Below, piece by piece: positions 56,601 to 64,000 of a DNA stretch of 64,000 bases (position 1 is the stretch's first letter; every line of letters starts with the position of its first letter). The notes beneath the pieces are model-generated. The model made no database searches and had not been told where the DNA came from. It worked only from the letters and a program-made list of their open reading frames with translations. A program made the position numbers and the translations under genes. The DNA is from Notospermus geniculatus (lineage: Eukaryota > Nemertea > Pilidiophora > Heteronemertea > Lineidae), in the NCBI GenBank assembly GCA_002633025.1, contig NMRB01001494.1, forward strand, positions 83,403 to 147,402, read 5' to 3'.

Positions 56601-59600
56601 ATTTCTCCAAATAAAGAGCTTTATTAGTACTACTGAAGAAATACATGCCTACTACTGTGAAATAGCACACTTTTTTCGGCAGGAATTTACGTTCCACTCT
56701 TCTATTTAGTCGTTTCCTGTTTGAAATGCCTGACGTTCTATTGAAAATTTATTTGTCCGCTACTGTGACTCAGATGCATTGAAAAATACATCCTATTGCT
56801 TCATTAAATGCCAACCGAAGACAAATCTGTTTGAGCAGTTCATACTTTGTAGTCTCACTACTAAAAGCGTGAAAAAAGATTAAGCTTCTCTCGATTGAGT
56901 TGACTCTTAATGGACGACTCACCCATAGAGTAGAAAGCTATGGGCAGTTGTGTGTGTCATTGGTCAGTAAGGAAAGAAATACATGTAGTGGTGATCGTAT
57001 TGAGAGCCAACATGGCCATCCTCCCATAGCAGGGCTTTGGTCTCGCTCCTCTTCATACACAAGCACACCAAGTCTGTGAGTGGATGAAGAGGGGCGAGGT
57101 AAAAACCCCTGCTGGGGGAGGATGCAACTCCCCAATAAAAATCTCACATGGAGAAGCACCTTATGTGGTCACTCCCGAATTCCCTGGTCATCATTCCCCT
57201 TCTCTGCAGACAACAAATTTTGAAGCTATTCTAACTAGGCCTAAACCCAAGAACAGAAGGTAAACACCCTTGACTTCCAATTACCAAAAGTCGTCCCTCT
57301 TGAGATCGTAACCTTGACAGTCTGCCAACTATGTCATGATGTGGAGAGTCTGCATCCTGAATGACCTAAAGTCCTGGTCGCATTTCCTTTCTGTGAGGAG
57401 CAGTTACTTCCCTTAACCTGCTTAACCCTCTCAGCCTGTTATCTCTGATAACGTAGATCATGATGTTCCCTTGCTTCATGGTTTATTGTTTCCATATTTA
57501 TGACAAGGAAACACATATGTTTAGTCTTTGATTCCTAAATCACTCATCTCTTGCCAGTTTCTTCCCCATGAGCTACTAATAGCTTGTATCAACGTGGAGG
57601 GTAGAGCCTACACATCCATGAATGTGTAATTATTGTGCGTAGTTGGGTGGAAGAATTAGATTTGACAATCATTTTATGAACCTGCCATGGCCTGTTTTCG
57701 CTTCGTGATGGTGGAGGATGGTATTTGATTTGAAGGAGCACGCTCCCAAGATGAAACGTTGCACACATGAAAGTAACGGGCCTCAGAACATCTCATGTCG
57801 ACCATCAAAAAATCTCCTGAGATGAAATTGCTATTAGTTTCACACTTCTGACAGTACGAGTCTGTTTTTCTTAAACTGTACATAAAAAGCTGTGTGATAG
57901 GTGAGTGCACAAGTCTGCTCAATTGACGTTTATATTGAAGCTATTTATAGCTGCATCTCGGAGTCTGACTTTGATCTGTAGCCATTATCTTAGCCAGGTG
58001 TAAATCATGATCACCCAATTATAGCATAGACCTAGCTGGATTGAGTATTACCACATGACCAAAGCCAATAGATGCCATTGCTTGTTACCCCAGTTGATGC
58101 TTTGGCATGGTAGACCTACATGGTACCCCCCTGTTCAGAGTCATGGATCCAAGGGGGCACTTTTGGGCCAAAAATTCTATAAAGTCGACTGTGAAATTCT
58201 GGAATTTGGAGCAAATCTTTAAAATTCACCGCAGATTTCAATGTTTAGTAGCACAGGGTGCCCCCTCTTTTCCCAAGTCCTGGATCCGCCCCTGGCCCTG
58301 GTTCATATCAAGTCTAGGAACTGAATTTGCCTACATGGTGCATCCTATCTGGGTCTACATGGTATGGCACTAGTGTGCTTCCTGCTGGATCCCCTTGCTG
58401 AGAAGCATTGAAAACCACCAAGAAAGGCTGGTTGTGGTCCCAGTCTAGGATCCTAACTTGGCGGCATCTAAAACCTCTGAGAAGGGCTGGCAGTGGCCAA
58501 TACTGACATCTTCCATGATTGCCCAAACATCTCTGACATCATGAAGCACCTTACTGTTGACAACTCAATGTCTACTAAATTTGGCCAAGACCTATTAAAA
58601 GGTAAAAAAGAACGAAAAATAAAGGAACGAGAAAATATCTTTGCAAATAGCCAAAGCCCAAAGTACATTTTACTTCTGTTATTGTCTTTTCCACAAAAAA
58701 GGGAATTTGGTTTTCCCTCCAAATTCCAAGACCCCTGGGTGTCCACCGTTTTCATTGTCCCACACCACCCACTGAAGGACCCTAATTTAGCCCCATTTTA
58801 TTGCTCCCCATGTTGTAATATTGGTCCTTTGCACACATTGGCAAACTGAATGGATTAGTGTGAATGCACTCCCTGTTCCACTCGAGCCTCAATCTGAGTT
58901 CTCTGATCTCTGGTAGGCCGGCTGACTACCATTGTCTGTGTTGTACACTACTACAGTACACCGTACATACTGCATTTGTACACACGCGCACAGGGGTGGA
59001 GGAACAAGAGTGTTTAGTTGGGGGATGAGAAGGAATTTTTAAGGGTTTATCAATGATGGCTTTAATGAATGGAGGACCCCAGATCAGTCGGTACCAACAG
59101 AGGCCTGACATTATCAATTTTAGTGGAAATCAGTACGCTGGGAATCAGTACAGGGTAAGTTTCTTTTAATACAGTACTAGTACAGCTGTCAGTTTGGTTG
59201 AGCCGGATCTTTCATTTGTGTCAGTTTGCTAATCTAAATTGTATAGACAGTCTCTGTTTTATGGTTCTTTATTCGAGTTTAAGTAGGCTATGTGTCCATG
59301 ATGTATGTATTTTAGACTAACCTTCTATACCTCTCATCATATGATTTGCAATGGCCTTCAGAACGACCACAATACAATGTGTTCCATAATCGACTGATCT
59401 GTTACCGGTAAATTAACACAGTGTACATGGTGTATGTTTCTGTGTACATACAGTACACATCTGATATGATAATATACAAGGCGATGTAATTACGTCACTA
59501 AACAGATATCTGTACCATCATGGGCCAACTTTTTGTTGGTTCCACAAAAATGACTAAGAAAACGGTCTGGTTCAATTGTTTCACGTGGTCAAATTTTTGA

Positions 59601-61335
59601 TGAAATTTGCAAACAGTGTGAGGAGTTTAAAACCATAAATGGCAATTTCAGTTAATTTCGCCAAATCACAGGGTGTTCCTCTGTGGATCCATGTTGTGCA
59701 TGAACTGACAAATTCTTCACATTTACTCTGGGATGGGATGTGCTTATTTTGGGGCTTTCACATTAGTGCTTGGTAATTTGTTTGATGAGCCATGATATGA
59801 TATTGATTTTAAAACGGTGCGAGATTTTGAAAAAAATTGTGTGGTCTGACATGTCTGGTCACACACAGGACTGATGGAAATTCCTTTTAGTGAGAACCCA
59901 TACCATAGCACTGACTCACTAGGCAGTCCAATATTCAGAACAGGATGCATTCTATATTCAACCTGATTGCCCAGAACGGGGATAGTTTGACCTCTACCCC
60001 TGCAAGTGCAACGTATCTTGCCTCTATGGGCACCAGACTCGAACAGTTTGACCTTCACCCCTGCAGTTTGCCTTGCCTCTATGGGCTCCGTAATTCACAC
60101 GGTTTGACCTTTACTCCTGCAGCTTGTCTTGCCCTCTAGTGGCTCCACAACATTGACAAGTTTGACTTTACTTATCTTGCCTCTATGGGCTCCACAGATT
60201 TGACAGTTTGACCAATCTGCATTTGTCTTGCCTCTATGGGTTCCACGACTTTGACAGTTTGACCTACTTATCTTGCCTATGGGCTCCACAACTTTGACAG
60301 TTTGACCTACTTATCTTGCCTATGGGCTCCACAACTTTGACAGTTTGACCTACTTATCTTGCCTCTGTGTGCACCACAGCTTGGCCTGTTTGATCTGTTT
60401 GGCATCCCTTTTGCTACATGTAGTTTCATGAGTTGACAATTGTAATCTGACCTGCCATGCTAAAAGCAGCTTGGTTGCTTGTTCCTTTATTCGATTGGGA
60501 ACAATCTCATGTAACAACATCAAGGTATTTCCTGAAGCCAGAAAACAACAGCCGTATAAAAGGATATTGCTTTTGATTACATGTAATTTGAAAAGGGTCC
60601 CTTTTCCCATTGTATGATTCAAGTCAACTTAATGTGATCGTTTATTATTCATTACTATTGAAAAAAATGCATAAACCTATTATAGAATTTCTGGTATTTC
60701 CAAGGCCTTTAGGCTAATCCTATTGTCAAGATTAATAGAATGCTTCACCAGGGCCCACCTGAGGTATGTCTATATTTGGAACAGCGTGTTATGATTACAG
60801 AATGCATGTACGAGAACTGCGCATGAAACAAGAATATGGCATACATGGGTTTGTAAAGCACAGCAAGCAAAATGCTGGCCTGAAGGTTCATTGAAATCAA
60901 TGATTTTCAGATTGGAGTGTGATCGGGGGAAACATGACTTTGATTTGCAGGTTTGTATTGAGTGGAAATAAAGTTGACACATGTGTCAGTTTTGTGACCT
61001 GTGACAGCAAAAATGAGTCAGAATGCGCTGGAAAGAAGACCCAAGATGACACCAGCGAACAAATACAGAAATGACAAAGTATGACACCAGCGAACAAATA
61101 CAGAAATGACAAAGTATGACACCACCGAACAAATACAGAAATGACAAAGTCAAATTTCACACTGGGCATCAACAAACCGTTGGTGTCACTTTGGGTCTTC
61201 TTGTGCGCATTCCGACTCATTTTGTCACAGGCCACATTTGGGCTTGGATTGAAGATACCCCTGGTCCTATTGTCAAGTTCATGTCCTAAATCACATGCAA
61301 ATCAAATGTCTAAGTTGCCCCAGGGCGTTTACCAG
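38645..61335 (+). CDS. Unrecognised plus-strand multi-exon locus with candidate alternative N-termini
   Basis: Candidate exons with good splice sites: 38645-38668 (MALSSMYK), 39596-39670 (SLLNQAAESERS...; repeated at 40294-40368), 42001-42039 (MEDPYSYTPENQL), 47703-47900 (Pro/Tyr/Ala-rich), 51494-51600 (with a gap), 53545-53580 (ANHHDPHLEHHQ), 54364-54429, 55939-56031, 59053-59154 and 61306-61335. The ATG exons and the 39596 and 47703 exons all end in phase 0. The encoded text is low-complexity (P, Q, Y, N) and fits no family I can name. A translation-initiation scaffold or another disordered RNA-binding protein was considered and cannot be supported. The gene probably continues beyond 64 kb. 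Which exons share a transcript is unknown. Confidence 0.4.
39385..39482. mobile_element. hAT-type palindromic MITE
   Basis: Same ends (CATCCTCCCATAGC ... GCTGTGGGAGGATG), flanked by GTGTGACT and GTGTGAGT (7 of 8 match). 98 bp. The partial copy at 40091-40181 is an assembly or duplication copy of this insertion, not an independent one. Confidence 0.8.
39395..40786. repeat. 695-bp direct duplication joined by a single N
   Basis: 39395-40089 and 40091-40786 are nearly identical (a few substitutions and small indels), including a coding exon and part of a MITE. The N at 40090 marks the join. It looks like two haplotypes placed in series. Confidence 0.88.
40787..42000. other. Non-coding stretch upstream of the 42001 exon
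   Basis: A GGACACCTCT-family repeat lies at about 41234-41300. 41740-42000 is a plausible promoter/5' UTR for the MEDPYSY exon. No other feature seen. Confidence 0.5.
42001..42039 (+). other. Candidate first coding exon MEDPYSYTPENQL
   Basis: TGACCATGG gives a good start context. 13 codons end at CTG|GTAATC in phase 0, compatible with the 47703 exon. The region just upstream (41740-42000) has no competing ATG in frame. Confidence 0.5.
42491..42882. mobile_element. PIF/Harbinger-type MITE with TAA duplication
   Basis: GGCCCCATAAAATTAATTAG at the left and its complement at the right, ~32-bp arms extending to GATGATAAAC. TAA flanks both ends (42488-42490, 42883-42885), the 3-bp TWA target type. 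392 bp, no transposase. Confidence 0.78.
42883..45538. other. Intronic or intergenic DNA
   Basis: Apart from the MITE at 43388-43493, I see no exon, RNA gene or further repeat that I can support. Confidence 0.45.
43388..43493. mobile_element. hAT-type palindromic MITE
   Basis: CATCCTCCCATAGCAGGG ... CCCCTGCTGTGGGAGGATG. The flanks do not show a convincing 8-bp duplication, so this is an older copy or one with decayed borders. Confidence 0.7.
45539..47772. repeat. ~1.1-kb direct duplication joined by a single N
   Basis: 45539-46760 and 46762-47772 match closely, and the join N at 46761 falls inside a coding exon. The first copy carries a 195-bp MITE (45906-46100) absent from the second. Best read as uncollapsed alleles. 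Confidence 0.88.
45906..46100. mobile_element. MITE with GGGGTACCGGCAAAC inverted ends, polymorphic
   Basis: Perfect 15-bp inverted termini. The empty site is seen in the second copy (CAATTGCC near 47101), against GAAT-element-ATTGCT, implying a 2-bp AT duplication. The interior is GC-richer, with CGTCATT/AATGACG arms. Confidence 0.75.
47703..47900 (+). other. Pro/Tyr-rich coding exon with NAGNAG acceptor
   Basis: 198 nt, 66 codons, phase 0 at both ends: QAQPRPYYNTVKRN, then SPSATPNTPGPAPAPAAPQY, then NWLNYYRGTRYQPPNPAAYG to a CAG|GTACGT donor. The acceptor is CCAGCAG, so one Gln could be alternatively included. A copy truncated at the N at 46761 begins at 46689. Confidence 0.65.
49550..49645. 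repeat. Interspersed repeat, inverted relative to 58180-58285
   Basis: GAAATCTGTGGTGAATTTCA then GATTTGCTCCAAATTCCAGA is the complement of the sequence at 58190-58250. The right end of the other copy reads TCCTGGATCCGCCCCTG, a terminus typical of DNA transposons. Confidence 0.6.
50850..50980 (-). mobile_element. tRNA-derived SINE copy with recognisable A and B boxes
   Basis: On the minus strand it reads GTGGCTCAGTGGATA (A box), then, about 35 nt on, GAGGTTTGATTCA (B box). It shares the CCTCAGAGGTGACAGGCACC segment with the other copies. This copy shows most clearly that the family head is tRNA-derived. Confidence 0.75.
51494..51600 (+). other. Candidate coding exon interrupted by an N gap
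   Basis: TTTTTTCCCAG acceptor, then KVEKFEGIITDP, 32 N at 51530-51561, then a frame reading PAENPSPNSSSLG to a weak GTTAAT donor. Phase 0 entry fits the 47703-47900 exon. Confidence 0.5.
52125..52450 (-). mobile_element. Two SINE-family fragments
   Basis: The 52125-52205 part has GGAGGAAACCAGTGTGCC and the CACCCTCTTTAGCACATGAA segment. The 52375-52450 part has the head (ACCTCAGTGGTAACAGGCTC and GTGCCACCCTGGCAAC). They are either one interrupted element or two fragments. Confidence 0.55.
52753..52841. mobile_element. hAT-type palindromic MITE
   Basis: CATCCTCCCACAGCAGGG ... ATGGGAGGATG. The flanks TCAATCCG and CCAATCTG match at 6 of 8. The right arm has lost part of the CCCTGCTG segment. Confidence 0.7.
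54364..54429 (+). other. Candidate first exon MALDFHLSEISGG...
   Basis: ATG followed by 21 codons ending LVDLLM, directly at a strong GTGAGT donor in phase 0. Acidic/hydrophobic composition unlike the low-complexity exons. Confidence 0.4.
57017..57124. mobile_element. hAT-type palindromic MITE
   Basis: CATCCTCCCATAGCAGGG ... CCCCTGCTGGGGGAGGATG, 108 bp, with the longest loop of the set. The flanks show no clear duplication. Confidence 0.7.
58130..58297. repeat. Interspersed repeat copy ending GGATCCGCCCCTG
   Basis: Contains TCATGGATCCAAGGGGGCAC at the left and TCCTGGATCCGCCCCTGG at the right, with a body shared in inverted orientation with 49550-49645. Possibly a DNA transposon fragment. 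Confidence 0.55.
59053..59154 (+). other. Candidate first exon MMALMNGGPQISRYQQ...
   Basis: 34 codons ending NQYAGNQYR at a consensus GTAAGT donor in phase 0. N/Q/Y-rich composition matches the 47703 exon. Confidence 0.5.
59975..60395. repeat. Minisatellite, ~47-bp unit, about 8 copies
   Basis: Unit: CTTGCCTCTATGGGCTCCAC, then AACTTTGACAGTTTGACCTA. Left copies are more diverged and longer, and the right three are nearly identical, as in one-sided expansion. Confidence 0.88.
61042..61152. repeat. Tandem repeat, ~40-bp unit x3
   Basis: Unit: GACACCAGCGAACAAATACA, then GAAATGACAAAGTAT. One unit has CACCGAAC instead of CAGCGAAC. Confidence 0.88.
61306..61335 (+). other. Candidate first exon MSKLPQGVYQ
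   Basis: Ten codons from ATG to CAG|GTGAGG in phase 0. The short length makes chance occurrence possible. Confidence 0.25.
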
Positions 61336-62121
61336 GTGAGGTCACCTGAAATTAGTGCTAACTTGTATCTATAGATATCACAAAGGAAACCAAATATCAA
61401 GTTGGGCACTGGCAAATATTTGGTCGGAAGGGAAACCTGATTAGGAAGAATAGATTAACATTGGGCATATTTTTAGAATGAGATATGATTTATTTTTTTA
61501 TTTGAACAGGAAAGTGATAAATTGATACCTTATTTTGCACTCCAGGCTGATGGGCCTATAGAGTGTTTGCACGTGACGTCGCAGCAGCCATGTTGGACAT
61601 ATACAACAAAAGAACAGACTTTCAAAACAATCGAAGTTGAATCTCCATAGACCGTGACTGGTGAAAAATTCTTTTGTTTATACCTCCAACATGGCCGGCC
61701 CAACATGGCCACCGTGCAAACACTCTATATTCCCTCAACTTGTAAATTTGTGTTGTCTGTGAAAAGTGATCGTTGCTACCAAACATGTTGGCAGTTTCAT
61801 TGTAAACAACCAACCTTTCCGTGTGAAGTTAACATTTGCTTCGCAGTTACATAGTTTGCTTCATATTGACGAAACTGTTGCCCACACTTGACAAACTCTA
61901 TGAAGAAAATCCATACACATGCATATTGTGTATGTAATGTTGTTCTCACTTATTCCCAAACTTCTATACACTCCACACACTGTCCATTACTAGCTATACT
62001 CGTTGGATGTTGCAGGCATCAAACTGAACTCGTAGTGGCTACAATTTGGGGATGTTGTTCACTCCACATGGACTCAAAAATTCTCGTCTGCACGGTCCTC
62101 AATATTTCTTGGAAATTCCAG

Positions 62122-62210
62122 AAAATATACCAAAGCTCAACTTCAATATACCAAAGCTCAACTTCAATATACCAAAGCTCAACTTCAATATACCAAAGCT
62201 CAACTTCTAT
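62122..62210. repeat. Tandem repeat, 21-bp unit x4
   Basis: ATATACCAAAGCTCAACTTC in four almost perfect copies. Confidence 0.9.
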
Positions 62211-62319
62211 CCCTATTCCCTACTCCCCTCCTTAGATGTTTCTACCCTTGTTAGAATGGTAGGCCTACTTCATTTTATGGAAATTCAGTGCAAGTTGACC
62301 TGAACAGTTTCTGCATTAA

Positions 62320-62582
62320 AGCCCCACAGTATTGAATTTTACGGTATTTTCAAAATGTTAGGAGAGTGGAGGTTGAGGTCTCAGGGCCTCGTGAAGGTCT
62401 CCAAAATGCTTGCCTGATACTTACTTTTAATAACCAAGGCCTAGTTTTCAACAGAGAGTGAAAAAACTGCGTAGGGGAGCTCTAATGCATTGAGATAGAG
62501 CGCAGTACATTTTTACACTACGCTGACGTCGCCAAGAATCGCGGCGACGATTTGCGTTTTTCAGATTCAATACAGTGGGGCT
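62320..62582. mobile_element. piggyBac-type MITE with TTAA duplication
   Basis: AGCCCCACAGTATTGAA at the left and its complement at the right with one mismatch, TTAA on both sides (62316-62319, 62583-62586). 263 bp, non-coding. Confidence 0.72.
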
Positions 62583-63564
62583 TTAACTCACACATTTTGA
62601 CATTGAAAACATCTAAAACTCAATGCAACAAATTTTGATTGCATTCTTTGAATTCTGTGCAGTCGTAATAAATAATTCTCATCAGGTGGAGTAGGCCTTT
62701 GATAAGGTGGTGTATACAATGAATTCTATATTGTGTATGTGTGTTGGTACAGAATGCACACAGTCGGCAGCTGTTCCAAGGGTGGACTATGTATACAGCA
62801 TTACGTATGCTTCTGTGTACATTGCAGTTTTGTAAAACAGCTTTAGTATTGATGTGTTTGTTGTGGCCTACTCAAAGTACAGGGTCCTATTGTATTGGCA
62901 GACTCTAAGGCTCCTCCCTATCATGTGGAAACAGATGCCTCACCCTCCCCAGGCCCTGAGAATCCTCTTAGCGATTGGTTGACAAAGGGCTTATGCAGAC
63001 CTTTTAAGCATGCAGTTTGTAAGCCCTACCGTCAGTGTGTTTTCATTGGTTTCGACTTGCCCCTTCCAATGTGAAACCTGTCAAATAACAAAGATTAAAG
63101 TGTACAACAATGCCTTTTAATCTCTTCCAAAAATAAAACACATGGGAATATCTATAATCTTCTTAAGTCCCTGTCAAGGCCTAGAATTCTTAGCCTGGCT
63201 TAGCCAAGTTTAGACAAGCAGCTAATATGATCTTTGTGCAATAGGTTGAATAAATATCTTGGTGCTTTTTTTGGCGGGACAAATTGCCCAGTACAACGCT
63301 TCCTTGAGCAACACATCAAAACATTTAAGCTCTATTAGGCCCTTTTTGTGAATGAATTTAGGACACCAATTGGATCTGTAGAAAAGTAAATGCCGCTATG
63401 CTAGTCTTTTGTCATGGAGAGTTGCCTCCTGTCGTGCCTTTGTCGGGCAACTTGTATATGAGTTTGTGGCATTCTTTGGGCTGTTTGGGTCATTGATATT
63501 GCCAGGGGAGGGTCTCATGGTCTTCTTGCCCTACATATAGGCCTATTGGCACAGTCAATTTTAA
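62583..63564. other. Non-coding DNA between two TTAA-flanked MITEs
   Basis: No exon or RNA gene recognised. Confidence 0.45.
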
Positions 63565-63995
63565 CACTTTCACCGCCAGACTTTTTACAACATTTTTTAA
63601 CATTTACCTAATTTTAATACAAAGTATCTCAATACAGGAAGGGGATAACTCCTAACACAATATACCAGCAGAACAAGGAAGTCGCCAGCTTCATTTTGAT
63701 ACCAATATATCTGCTATCAGTACGAAACTTTTATGAACATAGTCTGTAAATAAGGCCGTTTTTTTCATTTTTTCCACGAATATCAGAAAAAAATTAGAAA
63801 AATGCATTAGCGGCCATATTACGTAATGCATTCTCCAATAAAACGGATATTTCAAAACGATGTTACTCCAAAACCATTTGACCGATCTTCACGAAATTTT
63901 CTCCAGTTGTTCATGGTACTGCCATCTATATTACTGTGCAAAAACCACAAAAAAATGGAAAAAAACGGAAATTTCCGTTTTTGGCGGTGAAAGTG
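63565..63995. mobile_element. piggyBac-type MITE with TTAA duplication
   Basis: CACTTTCACCGCCA at the left and its perfect complement TGGCGGTGAAAGTG at the right, TTAA on both sides (63561-63564, 63996-63999). 431 bp, non-coding. Ends at the window edge. Confidence 0.78.
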
Positions 63996-64000
63996 TTAAT

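Larger units (their letters stand above)
56032..59052. other. Probable intron
   Basis: Holds the MITE at 57017-57124 and the repeat at 58130-58297. Otherwise nothing supported. Confidence 0.45.

Noticed and set aside
24063-57124. Recurrent ~100-bp palindromes as a CRISPR-like array
   Set aside because: Copies are kilobases apart without regular spacers in a eukaryotic genome, and target-site duplications identify them as MITEs.
60730-60770. Tiny exon MLHQGPPE before GTATGT at 60.76 kb
   Set aside because: Too short, and the upstream acceptor and start context are weak; chance occurrence is likely.

Overview
The window is eukaryotic nuclear DNA: intron-rich genes with GT-AG splice sites, short coding exons, long introns full of small mobile elements, and several assembly gaps. 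Gene content, including a TIR-STING fusion of the kind known from bivalves, together with the MITE-rich, highly polymorphic background, suggests a marine invertebrate, perhaps a lophotrochozoan such as a mollusc. The species cannot be fixed from the sequence alone.

Layout. (1) 1-20.2 kb, minus strand: two head-to-tail ABCB1/P-glycoprotein-type full ABC transporters. The left one is cut by the window edge after the exon carrying NBD1 Walker A. The right one is complete: 24 coding exons summing to 4206 nt, or 1401 aa. It also holds a 2.4-kb internal duplication that repeats exons 2-4 in frame. (2) 21.5-27.2 kb, plus strand: an SLC38A11-like amino acid transporter with about 12 exons; exon 3 is damaged by an N/poly-C gap. 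It is divergent from the ABCB gene across a shared upstream region. (3) 30.5-35.5 kb, minus strand: the most unusual gene, an 11-exon, 708-aa protein with the order TIR-like, STING, TIR-like, STING, and no transmembrane segments. (4) 36-64 kb: CpG-containing promoter-like DNA with YY1-like motifs, then a large plus-strand locus I could not name. It shows scattered short candidate exons, including several ATG exons that end in phase 0 at a splice donor, which suggests alternative N-termini; it probably continues to the right.

Between and inside the genes are non-autonomous DNA transposons that target-site duplications allow to be sorted: TA (mariner-type), TAA (PIF/Harbinger-type), TTAA (piggyBac-type) and 8-bp (hAT-type). 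There is also a tRNA-derived SINE family, an LTR/primer-binding-site fragment and several minisatellites. Two N-joined direct repeats (39.4/40.1 kb and 45.5/46.8 kb) look like uncollapsed haplotypes; one pair captures a MITE present/absent polymorphism.

Functionally the window pairs xenobiotic efflux (ABCB) and amino acid transport with a cyclic-dinucleotide-sensing innate immune gene. Nothing indicates that they act together.
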